64,000 nucleotides of DNA from CAWACP01 sp963832965 (GTDB lineage: Bacteria; Acidobacteriota; Terriglobia; Bryobacterales; Bryobacteraceae): contig CAWHVW010000002.1 in NCBI GenBank assembly GCA_963832965.1, positions 992,001-1,056,000 on the forward strand. The letters are read 5' to 3'. Under the pieces are notes generated by a model. The model worked only from the letters and a program-made list of their open reading frames with translations. It searched no databases and had not been told where the DNA came from. Both the position numbers and the translations under genes were made by a program. This document shows, in pieces, positions 25,056 to 34,259 of the stretch (position 1 is the stretch's first letter; each line of letters begins with the position of its first letter).

Positions 25056-27557
25056 TTACCGCGCCAAAGAAGAACGCGTCGCCGCAAATGCCGCGCCCGC
25101 CGGAGGAGTCGTCGTCGGGATAGAAGTAAAGGCCGGCCCGTCAAAACGCAGCCCCAGCACGGCCACGTTTCCGGCCTTTACCGAAAACTGCGCCGAGCCC
25201 CGCAGCCCCACCATGCCGCTAAGTCCTGGCAGGCTGCGCAACGTGGCCGCCGTTTTGCTGTTGGCCGGCAGCGCCACCGATGAGGTTCCAATCACCTTGC
25301 CGCTCTCGTCCCAAAGCGTAACGGCCACGGTAGTGGCGGTGGAACTCGGGTTGACGATCGACACCGCGGTGATCAGGCTCGTCTCATCCCACGTGAGCGT
25401 GTTCGAAGTGGCCCCGGCATCGGACAATGGCACCACCGCTTCCTGATCCGGCCGCCCCGCCACGCTCTGCCGGAACACTCCATAGCCGAACACCCCGCTG
25501 GGCAGAGTGAACGCCGCATACCCCTGCTGTAGATCGCCCACATTGGGCGCCTCGATAATCACCGTGCCATTTGCCGCCAGGCTCACCTGCACAGGTGGGG
25601 CCAACGGCGTCCCCGCGTCGCTCACCAGATTCACCGGAAAGGAAACCGGAGACCCGGTGAGGTTGGTGAAATACAGCGCCGAGTACCACCCGCCGCCAAA
25701 CGCAAACTGCGGAAGGACACTGGACCTCGAACTCGCCACCGCGCTGCTGGTCGTCGTCGGGATGGAAGTAAAAGCCGGCCCATCGAAACGCAGTCCCAGC
25801 ACCGCCACGCTTCCGCTCGACACTGAAAATTGCGCGGAGCCTCGCTGCCCCACCATGCCGCTCAGTCCGGGCAGGCTGCGCAACGTCGCCGCGGTTTTGC
25901 TGTTGGGCGGCAGGGTGATCGAAGAGGTTCCGATCATGGCGCCGTTCTGGTCCCACAGCGTCACCGCCGCGGTGTTGGCGGTGGCACTCGGGTTAACCAC
26001 CGACACCGCGGTAATCAGGTTCGTGTCGTCCCATGTGAGCGTGTTCGAAGTGGCCCCCGCATCGGACAAGGGCACCACCGCTTCCTGATCCGCCCGCCCC
26101 GCCGCGCTTTGCCGGAACACCCCGTAGCCGAACACTCCGTCGGGAAGAGTGAATGCCGGGTATCCCTGAACCAGACTGCCTGCATTGGGCGCCTCAATAA
26201 TGGCCGTGCCGTTCGCGGCGAGATTCACCTGCTCGGTCGATCCCCCCACGGATGGTACGTCCAGCGCCGTCCCTGCACTGCTGACGAAATTCACCGGAAA
26301 CGAAACCGGCGACCCCGTCAGATTGGTGAAATACAGAGCCGAATACCAACCGCCCCCAAATGCGAACTGCGGAAGGACGCTCGATATCGGAGTCAGCAGG
26401 TACGCATGCTGCTCCCCGCCGATCAGGCCCGATCCCACAATCTGGCCGGAGCTGTTGATCCCCAGCGCGGAAGTGAGTTGCCATCCGGGCGCGTTAGCCA
26501 CCAATGAGGTCAGGTCGTACGTCGAGCCCCCGACCCACAGAAACGCGTGCCGGTCCGCGTTCGCCGGAACCACGGCGTTGTAGCCGCCCAGGTACTCAAC
26601 CTCGTAGAAGTCAGTCGCGTCGTCAATGCCGTAGCCAACCACCCAGCCGTTATCGTTAATGCCCATGGCCAGGCTGGCAACCGCGCCAGGCAGTGGGGGA
26701 ATCAGCGTCGTCTTCCCGCCGGTCATGATAACCGCGCTGGTGGGAGGCGCGGTGGTGGCGGCCTCCAGGAAGTTGTACCCTGCCTGGTTGGCCTGGAACA
26801 CCAGACCCGCGGCCTGCCCGGTATCGTTAACCGAAGTGGCCGCTCCATTGTCAAACCCCGATGGCAGCGCGGCCAGTTGCGGCTGTCCGTTTGTCCAGAC
26901 GATGGGCAATACGTAGGCCGCCGGGCCACTGAGACTTTCCGTGAAGTTGTCCCCCGCCGCCATCTCGCCGTTCGAACTGATCCCCTGCGCCCAGCCCGAG
27001 TGTCCGGCCACTGGCAGCGTGGTCACCACCCCGTTCTGCCAGATGCACGGCGCCACGAGTCCGGGTGTCAGGTCTCCGCCGCCGGCCACCTGCCCGGCGT
27101 TGTTCATTGCAAAAAAATAAATGGCGGTGGGCAGGGTCAGCGTCTGATACTCGCCGTTCTCGTAAACGAACCGGATCGGCTGGAACGCTCCGGGACTTTC
27201 CGCGTCGCCCGCCAGCTCGCCGGAGTCGCTCACTCCCAGCGGAAGCACCCACGCGGCGGCAGACCCGTTCACCGCGGTCGCTCCGCTGATGCCCGACATC
27301 ACCCCATTCGAATAGATGAAGCCCTGCGCGCTGCCCGAAGCCCTCCCGCCATTATTGCCGTTCGACACACTGAAAGCGGACCCGCTATAGCCGGTGACGA
27401 TTCCAGAATCACTGATAGCGGTCGCCTGGCTGATCTTCGCGCCAGGCAGCAGCCCCAGATCGGTCAGGTTGAACGCGGGCGCGGCGGGCTGATTCTGGCC
27501 GGGCAGCAGGCAGGCGGGCAGGAAAGCGACTACGATCCCGAGCTTCACGAGTTCCAC
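25056..27557 (-). CDS. Secreted protein with HAF repeats and a duplicated C-terminal beta domain
   Basis: 833 residues from a GTG at 27557 with AGAGGAA upstream. A signal peptide (KLGIVVAFLPACLLPG) leads to a region (about 28-390) with HAF-type repeats: FNLTDLGLLPGAKISQATAISDSGIVTGYS, then repeated INDNGWVVGYG, SGQIVGSG and similar Asn/Gly-rich turns, as in the extracellular HAF family. Then come two tandem copies, about 220 residues each and mostly identical, starting SSVLPQFAFGGGWYSALYFTNLTG and ending LGLRFDGPAFTSIPTTT. It is probably exported; the function is unknown. The duplication is also clear at DNA level with a period of about 660 bp. Confidence 0.75.
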   Translation of the reverse strand: MELVKLGIVVAFLPACLLPGQNQPAAPAFNLTDLGLLPGAKISQATAISDSGIVTGYSGSAFSVSNGNNGGRASGSAQGFIYSNGVMSGISGATAVNGSAAAWVLPLGVSDSGELAGDAESPGAFQPIRFVYENGEYQTLTLPTAIYFFAMNNAGQVAGGGDLTPGLVAPCIWQNGVVTTLPVAGHSGWAQGISSNGEMAAGDNFTESLSGPAAYVLPIVWTNGQPQLAALPSGFDNGAATSVNDTGQAAGLVFQANQAGYNFLEAATTAPPTSAVIMTGGKTTLIPPLPGAVASLAMGINDNGWVVGYGIDDATDFYEVEYLGGYNAVVPANADRHAFLWVGGSTYDLTSLVANAPGWQLTSALGINSSGQIVGSGLIGGEQHAYLLTPISSVLPQFAFGGGWYSALYFTNLTGSPVSFPVNFVSSAGTALDVPSVGGSTEQVNLAANGTAIIEAPNAGSLVQGYPAFTLPDGVFGYGVFRQSAAGRADQEAVVPLSDAGATSNTLTWDDTNLITAVSVVNPSATANTAAVTLWDQNGAMIGTSSITLPPNSKTAATLRSLPGLSGMVGQRGSAQFSVSSGSVAVLGLRFDGPAFTSIPTTTSSAVASSRSSVLPQFAFGGGWYSALYFTNLTGSPVSFPVNLVSDAGTPLAPPVQVSLAANGTVIIEAPNVGDLQQGYAAFTLPSGVFGYGVFRQSVAGRPDQEAVVPLSDAGATSNTLTWDETSLITAVSIVNPSSTATTVAVTLWDESGKVIGTSSVALPANSKTAATLRSLPGLSGMVGLRGSAQFSVKAGNVAVLGLRFDGPAFTSIPTTTPPAGAAFAATRSSLAR

Positions 27558-27610
27558 CGGATTCCTCTGATTCTACCGCCTGCCGTGGCCTTTGGTAACC
27601 TGCGGAAACG

Positions 27611-29379
27611 ATGCGCATCTCACAGAGCTTCCTTCTCATGGTCCTCGCGGCGGCCTCACCGTTCGCGCAAAGCCCCGCGCCAGTTGCCGAACGCGTCTCC
27701 GCCCAGAACGCCCTTTTGACGAGCAGTACGAGTCCGATCTGGTCAACTTTCCACAACGCGCTACTGCCTTTGGCGACTACCGTTACAACGACAAGCTCGG
27801 CGATTATTCGCTCGACGCCATCGCCCGGCGACATAAGACCGACCAGGCGTTTCTCGCCCGCATCGAAGCCATCCCCACTTCCGGATTTTCCGATCAGGAT
27901 CAGCTCTCCCACGACCTCCTCATTCGTGTCCTCCAGCAACGCGTTGCCGACTTCGATCTCAAAGAGTACGAAATGCCGGTCAATCAGCAGAACGGCATTC
28001 ATACCAGCCTCGCGGATCTGCCGTTGTCGGTCCCGCTCGATTCCGTCAGGCATTACGAGGACTACATCGCCCGTCTGCACCAAATCCCCCGCGTCCTGAG
28101 CCAGACCGCCGAGGTGCTTCGCGCCGGCCGGAAGGACCATTTGATGCCCGTTCGCTTCCTGCTGGAGAAACTTCCCGTGCAGTGCGAGGGCATCATCGAG
28201 GAGGATCCGTTCCTGATCCCGGCGAAGCGATACCCTGCATCCATCTCCCCGCAGGACCAGCAACGTCTCACCCAGGAGATCACCGAGGCCGTCAACGCCG
28301 AGGTCATTCCCGCCTATAAGAACTTTGCGGCATTTCTTCGCGCGGAATATGTGCCGTACGGCCGGACCGCTCTCGCTATAACCTCTCTGCCGGACGGCCA
28401 GGAGCGCTATCGGAACGCGATCTACTCGCGCACGACCACGCACATGACGCCCGCCGAGATACACCAGCTCGGGCTCCGGGAAGTCGAGCGCATTGAGGGC
28501 GAGTTGACGGCCATCGCCAAAAAGCAGGGGTACCCGGACCTCGCCTCATTCCGCGCGGCCGTGAAAGCCAATCCGAAATACATTCCCACGTCATCGGAGC
28601 AGATCCTCGACGATTTTCGCCGTTACATTGCGCAGATGGAGACCAAACTCCCCGAGCTCTTCACTCTGCTCCCCAAATCGCCGGTCACCGTCGAGGCCAT
28701 CCCCGCGTTTCAGGCCGCCGCGGCAACCCACTACGTGATTGGCACTCCGGACGGCAAGCGGCCCGGACGGGTTGTCGTCGCCACGTCGAACTTCGCGGAG
28801 CGGTCGATGGTCGACGACGAGGCCACGGCTTATCACGAAGGCGTCCCCGGACACCACCTGCAGCTATCGGTGAATCAGCAGCTCACCGGCCTGCCGAAAT
28901 TCCGCCAGCACGGTCTCGGCTTCACCGCGTACACCGAGGGCTGGGCGCTGTATGCGGAGCAGCTCGGGAAGGACGTCGGCTTCTATCAGGACCCCGTCTC
29001 GGACTACGGCCGCCTCACGTCGGAACTGTTCCGCGCCGTACGGCTGGTGGTGGACACGGGAATCCATTCGCAAGGCTGGACGCGCGACCAGGTTGTGGAG
29101 TACTTCCGCAAATCCGGCGCCATCGACGAACCGACCATCCAGTCGGAGACGGATCGCTATATCGCCTGGCCGGCGCAGGCGCTCGCCTACAAGCTCGGCC
29201 AGTTGAAATTCCGCGAACTCCGCGAGCGCGCGAAAAACGCGCTGGGCGCGCAGTTCGATATTCGCGCCTTTCACGACGAGATGATCAACGGTGGCGCTCT
29301 TCCGCTCGACCTGCTGGATGCCCGCACCGATAAATGGATTGCGGAACAGAAGGCCAGGCTGACGGCGGAGGCGAAATAG
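27611..29379 (+). pseudogene. DUF885-family secreted peptidase-like protein, N-terminus frameshifted
   Basis: The frame starting at 27611 encodes a signal peptide, MRISQSFLLMVLAAASPFAQ, then SPAPVAERVSAQNALL. The main frame picks up at FDEQYESDLVNFPQRATAFGDYRYND and continues to 29379. One extra T in the T4 run at 27714-27717 joins them as SAQNALFDEQYES, giving about 589 residues. The DUF885 family is marked by a zinc-protease-like HEGVPGHH (in AYHEGVPGHHLQL) and by YTEGWALYAEQLG. It probably acts in the periplasm on peptides or small substrates. The break is likely an assembly error because everything else is intact. It is divergent from the HAF gene across 53 bp. Confidence 0.8.
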
Positions 29380-29533
29380 CGGCTCGGGTACCCATCAGCG
29401 AACCGGGACCAGCGACGCCGCTTGACACCAACCTGCATGGGATTTCATCATTAGAAGGTCCACCGTAGGGCGCTCCGGTACGTGCGTCGCCGAAAGGGCA
29501 AAGCCCGCCTACACCAATCCACTGGAGGTGTGT

Positions 29534-30166
29534 ATGGCGAACTTCGACAATCTCAGAAAACAGGCCAAGCTGCTGGTCCGTTGGCACCGTGCAGGCAATT
29601 ATTCCGTCGGCGGACGGATCAGGAACCTGCCCCGTTACCGGAACTTGACCGATGTAGAGGCGCTGGCGTTAAAGTTCCCGCTCAGTGAGGCGCAAGAGAT
29701 CATCGCGCTGGAAGCGGGGTATGAGAGCTGGGCGGCACTCAAATCCGGACTTTCCATGACCCCCAAGCAGGTGCGGCATGTGCCCACAGGCCCCCCGGCG
29801 CTTAAGGGAGCCCTGCCTGTGGTGTTCGTCTCGAATGTGCAAACCTCGGCGGCCTTCTTTCGCGACAAGCTCGGCTTCGCGATCGATTTTCTGCACGGCC
29901 ATCCGCCGTTCTACGCCTCGGTTAGCCGCGGCGCCGCTCGTCTGCATCTGCGCTTCGTCCACGAGCCGGTCATCACTCGTGAAGTCCGCGAACGGGAGGA
30001 GGGACTGTTGTCGGCCTTTTTCGACGTCGAGAACATCCAGGGTCTGTTCGCGGAATACAAAGCTGCGGGTGTGGAATTTGGCCATCCCCTGAAAAAGGAG
30101 CCCTGGGGAGCGTCCGCGTTTATCGTGCTCGATCCGGATGGCAACTGCTTCTGCTTCGCGGGCTGA
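29534..30166 (+). CDS. VOC-superfamily (glyoxalase/bleomycin-resistance-like) protein with N-terminal helical domain
   Basis: 210 residues; the ATG at 29534 has GGAGG 5 nt upstream. Residues 1-75 form a helical segment (MANFDNLRKQAKLLVRWHR, LKFPLSEAQEIIALEAGYESWAALK) seen as an N-terminal part in several acidobacterial proteins. Residues from about 88 form a VOC fold: LPVVFVSNVQTSAAFFRDKLGFAIDF, then FFDVENIQGLFAEYKAAGVEFG and FIVLDPDGNCFCFAG. The second half resembles glyoxalase family enzymes that bind a divalent metal. The substrate is unknown. Downstream is the duplicated RNase J 3' fragment. Confidence 0.75.
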   Translation: MANFDNLRKQAKLLVRWHRAGNYSVGGRIRNLPRYRNLTDVEALALKFPLSEAQEIIALEAGYESWAALKSGLSMTPKQVRHVPTGPPALKGALPVVFVSNVQTSAAFFRDKLGFAIDFLHGHPPFYASVSRGAARLHLRFVHEPVITREVREREEGLLSAFFDVENIQGLFAEYKAAGVEFGHPLKKEPWGASAFIVLDPDGNCFCFAG

Positions 30167-30186
30167 CGGAACTTAAGTCGGGCCCC

Positions 30187-30421
30187 CCGTCAAACTTCCA
30201 AAATCACCGGCGTAATCAACGGCCTTCTCGAAGTCTGCTTGCTCAGGAACCGCTTCAAATCCGCGCGCACCTTCTCCTTCATGACTCCCCAATCCCCGCG
30301 CTCCTCCGCCGTGGAAGTCTCCAGCGTGCGCGACACCACCTGGCGGGCCTCCTGCAGCAGCCCCGATCCCTCTTCCTCGAACGAAACGAAACCGCGGCTC
30401 ACAATCTCCGGCAGCGTTTCG
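30187..30421 (-). pseudogene. Duplicated 3' end of the ribonuclease J gene
   Basis: 235 bp that match 31835-32069 with three mismatches (232 of 235). It encodes the last 70 residues of RNase J (SRGFVSFEEEGSGLLQEARQ to TPVILEV) with the stop codon and 3 bp beyond. No start or catalytic part is present. The copy is in the same orientation as the intact gene and ends two bases before the hicA stop codon, so it marks the far end of an inserted or duplicated segment. Confidence 0.9.
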
Positions 30422-30423
30422 TA

Positions 30424-30642
30424 CTAAAGGCCTTCCCATTCGTCCCGCTCGATCCCGGCTTGCCGAAGGATGCGCGCCAGCAGCCCGCGACTGATGTCCT
30501 CCGCGTGAGGATTTGGCATGCGAAGCTTCCTTCCGCGTCCCTTCATGTATTGGTGATCGCCGCCCGACACGGGCGGCTCGAAGCCCAGCAGACGGAGGAA
30601 TGCGATCAGCTCTTTCCGCTTGATTGGGCCAATCGCGGGCAT
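30424..30642 (-). CDS. hicA: HicA-type mRNA interferase toxin
   Basis: 72 residues, the usual size. HicA has a dsRNA-binding-like fold and cleaves mRNA in translation-independent fashion. The catalytic histidine lies in SGGDHQYMKGRGRKLRMPNPH, followed by DISRGLLARILRQAGI, the family signature. The start codon directly follows the hicB stop (no gap), so the pair is cotranslated. The order hicB-hicA is the reverse of the classical hicA-hicB order but common. Confidence 0.88.
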   Translation of the reverse strand: MPAIGPIKRKELIAFLRLLGFEPPVSGGDHQYMKGRGRKLRMPNPHAEDISRGLLARILRQAGIERDEWEGL

Positions 30643-30885
30643 TCAGGCGAGTTGGCGGATCTCAATGCGGTTGCCGTCGATGTCCGGAATCGGGGAATGA
30701 TCGGCAATGTTCACGAGCACCCATCCCTCCAGCACGCTTTCCAACTCCTCGCGGCAAGCCTCCAGGGTGCGGGCGTTCGCCCATACGCCCGGGACGGCGG
30801 GGATTTCGCCATAGAACGACCCGTCATCCTCCACGATCTCGTAGTGGGCCTGACGCATGGCTGCCCGGATATACGCAGTCAGCAT
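30643..30885 (-). CDS. hicB: HicB-type antitoxin
   Basis: 80 residues from the ATG at 30885. The partial RNase H-like fold of HicB antitoxins is seen in YEIVEDDGSFYGEIPAVPGVWANARTLEACREELESVLEGWVLV. It should neutralise HicA by binding and would autoregulate the operon. No C-terminal ribbon-helix-helix or HTH domain is present, so the DNA-binding form may need a partner. The hicBA pair lies within the segment bracketed by the two copies of the RNase J 3' end. Confidence 0.85.
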   Translation of the reverse strand: MLTAYIRAAMRQAHYEIVEDDGSFYGEIPAVPGVWANARTLEACREELESVLEGWVLVNIADHSPIPDIDGNRIEIRQLA

Positions 30886-30900
30886 GGGTTAATTATCCCA

Positions 30901-31458
30901 CTAACTGGCGGTTCTCACATGTGCGCTGTAGTAACCGACTATCTCGACCAGGTCGCCGCCCGCGGAGCCGGAAAAAGCCATTGCGCCGTGCCCCAGGAGT
31001 TCTGATAAGACCTCTTGGAACGGGTGACACTTCACGGCTTCACTCTCAAATACAGCTAATTTCCGAGGCTCACGCACGACAGCGTGAACAAGGTGATATG
31101 ACCAGGCGACACCCGGCCAGAGCGTTTCGCGAAGCCGCGTCTTGTCAGCGGCATGGAATTTGGCACGTACCCAGTCTCGCGCGCACGCTTCCACTTCATT
31201 AGGGGAACGCGCAACAGCGGACGTGCGGGAACGTTTCTTGTCCGCTTTCCCGGCGAGATCGGTGGTGAGCTTTGCTATGTAGCCGATCGGCCGAAAGCTG
31301 GCCTGCACCTCGACATGCCAGCCTGTTATCGAGCCGCCTGGCTCTCGGCGGATGCCCAGCAAATCCATTTCGCCAACTCCGTGTTTGATCCCGCGCATAG
31401 TAAAAAAGCCGCTGCGATTGAGCCACTCCTCAACGAGGCTTTCGGCCAGAAGCGCCAT
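30901..31458 (-). CDS. Unknown protein, possible PD-(D/E)XK-type nuclease fold
   Basis: 185 residues. The N-terminal part reads LVEEWLNRSGFFTMRGIKHGVGEMDLLGIRREPGGSITGWHVEVQASFRPIGYI. The order helix, E-M-D-L-L-G, then H-V-E-V-Q on a strand matches the core of PD-(D/E)XK enzymes, with Gln replacing the usual Lys (E-x-Q occurs in some restriction enzymes). The rest is helical and basic (KADKKRSRTSAVARS). It lies 15 bp upstream of hicB on the same strand. Its role is unknown; linkage to HicBA suggests a defence or mobile island gene. The fold is an inference from motif spacing. Confidence 0.55.
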   Translation of the reverse strand: MALLAESLVEEWLNRSGFFTMRGIKHGVGEMDLLGIRREPGGSITGWHVEVQASFRPIGYIAKLTTDLAGKADKKRSRTSAVARSPNEVEACARDWVRAKFHAADKTRLRETLWPGVAWSYHLVHAVVREPRKLAVFESEAVKCHPFQEVLSELLGHGAMAFSGSAGGDLVEIVGYYSAHVRTAS

Positions 31459-31834
31459 AAATCAGACTCCACGTTCAGGATTCGGTAGAACACCGTGAGG
31501 ATAGCAACCCGGATAGCAAGCGGGGAAGCGGGCGCGGGCGTGACGCAGAAGCGGCCGGCATAATGGGCGGCAGCATCGGGGCGGGACAGACCCTTACGAA
31601 GCGGTGTCCGGCGTCCCTGACGTTGCTGCGCCTCGCACGGAGCGCGGAAAGCACGTTCTCGGGGCACCCATATGGCCCGACGACGCCCGAATCGCGAATG
31701 TGCCGACGCGGGCCGTAAGTCGGGCTATGGGGAGTTTCACATTTGATGGGTGGTCGCCATGTCGGATTTGTTGCTCGCCGACTCCCATAAAACGCCGCTG
31801 CCGGAAGAGTCCGGGTCATGTGGCCACGCCCCCG
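31459..31834. other. Noncoding stretch between the nuclease-like gene and RNase J
   Basis: 376 bp without a convincing gene. It contains a short direct repeat GGATAGCAA (around 31498-31522) and ends at the right border of the duplicated segment. It should hold the promoter of the three-gene island on the minus strand. I see no integrase or inverted repeat. Confidence 0.4.
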
Positions 31835-31837
31835 CCG

Positions 31838-33511
31838 TCAAACTTCCAAAATCACCGGCGTAATCAACGGCCTTCTCGACGTCTGCTTGCTCAGGAACCG
31901 CTTCAAATCCGCGCGCACCTTCTCCTTCATGACTCCCCAATCCCCGCGCTCCTCCGCCGTGGAAGTTTCCAGCGTGCGCGACACCACCTGGCGGGCCTCC
32001 TGCAACAGCCCCGATCCCTCTTCCTCGAACGAAACGAAACCGCGGCTCACAATCTCCGGCAGCGTTTCGCTGCGCCCGGTGTGTTTGTTGATGGCGATAA
32101 TCGGAATCACGAAGCCGTCTTCGGACAAATGGCGCCGGTCGCGGATCACCAGATCCTCCACCACATCGTCCAGGCTTCCCGAATCGATGCACACGCGCCC
32201 CACCGTCACCTTCTCGCCCTTGCGCGCGCCCATATTGTCGATTTCCAGCGAATCGCCCGTCTCCAGCACGAAGCTCTGTTCCAGCCCCGACCCGCGCAGG
32301 TGCGACGCCAGCGAGGCGTGCTTCGCCAGTTGCCGGTATTCGCCGTGCACCGGCAGGAAGTAGCGCGGACGCACCAGGTTTAAAACCAGCCGCAGCTCTT
32401 CCGCGCTGCCGTGTCCGGAGACATGCACCGGCGGATTCATCTGCCCATAGATAAGTTCCGCCCCGCGCTTGGCCAGATGATTGATCATCCGGTAAATCGC
32501 CTTTTCGTTTCCTGGAATGATGCGCGCGCTCAGCACCACCGTGTCCCCGGGCTCCACGGTAAGGTTCTTGTGGTTGTCAACGGCCACGCGCGAAAGCGCC
32601 GACATGGGCTCGCCCTGCGTCCCCGAAACCAGCACCGCCACTTTGTTGGGCGCGGCCTGCATGATGTCCTGCGGCCGCAGCAGAATGTTGTCGGGGACGC
32701 GCAGCAGGCCCAGGTTGTGCGCAATCTCCGTGCTGGTGAGCATGCTGCGCCCCAGCAGCGCCACCTTGCGGCCATATTCAGCCGCCAGATCCAGCACGCC
32801 CTGCAAGCGGTGGATGGAAGAACTGAAGCAGGAAATCACCAGCCGCCGCTCGGCCCGATTGAAAATGTCCTCCAGACGCGGCTGTACCGCGCGCTCGCTT
32901 TCGGTGTAGCCGGGCCGGTCCACGTTGGTGGAATCGGACATCAGCAGCAGTACGCCGCGCTTGCCATAAGCGGCCAGCGTGTGCAGATCGAAAGGGATGT
33001 TGTCGATGGGCGTCGGGTCCACCTTGAAATCGCCGGTGTGGATCACCACCCCCAGCGGCGTCGTGATGGCCAGCATCACCGCGCTCACAATGGAGTGCGT
33101 CACGTGGATGAACTCGATGGAGAACGGGCCAATCTCGATGCGCTCGCCCGGCTTCACCTTGTGGAATTTCACGCGGTCCAGCAGCTCGTGCTCTTCCAGG
33201 CGGCGCTCCACCAGCGCCAGCGTGAACGCGGTGCCGTACACCGGGATGTCCAGCTCGCTGATCAGGAACGGGACCGCGCCGATGTGGTCCTCGTGCCCGT
33301 GCGTGAGCACCAGCGCGCGAACCTTTTCGCGATTCTGCTCCAGGAACGTGAAATCCGGCGTCACCACGTCGACGCCCAGCAACTCGGCTTCGGGGAACAT
33401 CATTCCCGCGTCAATGACGATGATGTCATCGCCAAACTGCAGGGCCATGCAGTTCATGCCGAACTCGCCCAGCCCGCCCAGCGGGATTACCCGCAACTTA
33501 CGATCAGTCAT
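31838..33511 (-). CDS. rnj: Ribonuclease J
   Basis: 557 residues, the standard length. RNase J is a metallo-beta-lactamase/beta-CASP ribonuclease with endo- and 5'-3' exonuclease activity in RNA processing and decay. Zinc ligands appear in LTHGHEDHIGAVP, HVTHSIVS and HTGDFKVDP; the beta-CASP region has SDSTNVDRPGYTESE, and the later motifs HVSGHGSAEEL and PVHGEYRQL complete the site. The C-terminal domain continues to TPVILEV. Its last 235 bp are repeated downstream at 30187-30421. Confidence 0.96.
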   Translation of the reverse strand: MTDRKLRVIPLGGLGEFGMNCMALQFGDDIIVIDAGMMFPEAELLGVDVVTPDFTFLEQNREKVRALVLTHGHEDHIGAVPFLISELDIPVYGTAFTLALVERRLEEHELLDRVKFHKVKPGERIEIGPFSIEFIHVTHSIVSAVMLAITTPLGVVIHTGDFKVDPTPIDNIPFDLHTLAAYGKRGVLLLMSDSTNVDRPGYTESERAVQPRLEDIFNRAERRLVISCFSSSIHRLQGVLDLAAEYGRKVALLGRSMLTSTEIAHNLGLLRVPDNILLRPQDIMQAAPNKVAVLVSGTQGEPMSALSRVAVDNHKNLTVEPGDTVVLSARIIPGNEKAIYRMINHLAKRGAELIYGQMNPPVHVSGHGSAEELRLVLNLVRPRYFLPVHGEYRQLAKHASLASHLRGSGLEQSFVLETGDSLEIDNMGARKGEKVTVGRVCIDSGSLDDVVEDLVIRDRRHLSEDGFVIPIIAINKHTGRSETLPEIVSRGFVSFEEEGSGLLQEARQVVSRTLETSTAEERGDWGVMKEKVRADLKRFLSKQTSRRPLITPVILEV

Positions 33512-33559
33512 TAAAACATCAGGGTAGCAGGGTTAGCCCGTTCCCAGGCTCCGACGTGG

Positions 33560-33578
33560 GGCAGGGCCATGCCCTGCC
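33560..33578. repeat. REP-like hairpin, copy 3 with compensatory change
   Basis: GGCAGGG-CCATG-CCCTGCC. Compared with the copies at 24963 and 25030, one base in each arm has changed (C to G and G to C), which keeps the stem perfectly paired. It lies in the short gap between RNase J and the next minus-strand gene. Confidence 0.6.
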
Positions 33579-33598
33579 TGCCGTCCTGCAGCCGATTC

Positions 33599-34255
33599 TT
33601 AATCGGCCTCCTCCCTCACCACCACCAGCGACTTTGTCAGCCCGGCGAATCGCTCGCGAACCAGCCGGGCGCCGGGGAAAAGCGCTCGCATTTCCGCCGG
33701 GCCCAGCAGCCGGACGTCATTGAGAAAATGCTCGATATAAAACTCCCGCCGGTCCGCCGACGGCCTGGTCACCCATTGCCACACCGTGAACCGCCGCGCC
33801 ATCCAGGCGCGCGTGCCCGCCGGCAGCCAGTGCAGGAACGGCGTCAGCAGATGCGGCTCCACCGGGAACCAGCGGTTCGGCGTCTGCACCCACCACGCCC
33901 GCCCCACGCGCGCGATCTCTCGCGCGAACAGTTGCTGCCGCTCCGGCGCGCCCACGTGCTCAATCACCGAATTGCTGAACACGATGTCAAACGCGCCATC
34001 GGGGAAGGGAAGGGAGCAGCCGTCGCCCGCCACCCACGTCACTCCCGGCGCGTCCCGCTCCTCCCGCCCGGTATTCAGAATCACCAGCCATGGCCGCACG
34101 GTCAGGTACTCCCAATTCATAGCGGTGCCCCCGGCGTCCAGCACGCGCGTGGCGGCGGTGATGCGAAACGTGCGTTCGAAACGCCGCATCCGGCGGCGGC
34201 GAAACCAGCGCACGATGCGTAGAACCCGGTGATCGCGATCCCTGCCTGCCGTCAA
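33599..34255 (-). CDS. Class I SAM-dependent methyltransferase
   Basis: About 218 residues from a TTG at 34255; GTG 34213 or ATG 34189 are alternatives. The start is uncertain because the open frame extends into the upstream gene. The SAM-binding motif is degraded: TRVLDAGGTAMNWEY, followed by VTWVAGDGCSLPFPDGAFDIVFSNSVIEHV, the acidic-loop motif of class I enzymes. Later WWVQTPNRWFPVEPH is typical of methyltransferases near sugar or glycan genes. It follows another methyltransferase by a few bases, so the two form an operon. The substrate is unknown. Confidence 0.7.
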   Translation of the reverse strand: MTAGRDRDHRVLRIVRWFRRRRMRRFERTFRITAATRVLDAGGTAMNWEYLTVRPWLVILNTGREERDAPGVTWVAGDGCSLPFPDGAFDIVFSNSVIEHVGAPERQQLFAREIARVGRAWWVQTPNRWFPVEPHLLTPFLHWLPAGTRAWMARRFTVWQWVTRPSADRREFYIEHFLNDVRLLGPAEMRALFPGARLVRERFAGLTKSLVVVREEAD

Positions 34256-34259
34256 CCCT

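Noticed and set aside
24930..25060. CRISPR-like array from the repeated hairpins
   Set aside because: Only two hairpins with a 48-bp gap, a palindromic unit and a third copy far away; no spacers and no cas genes.
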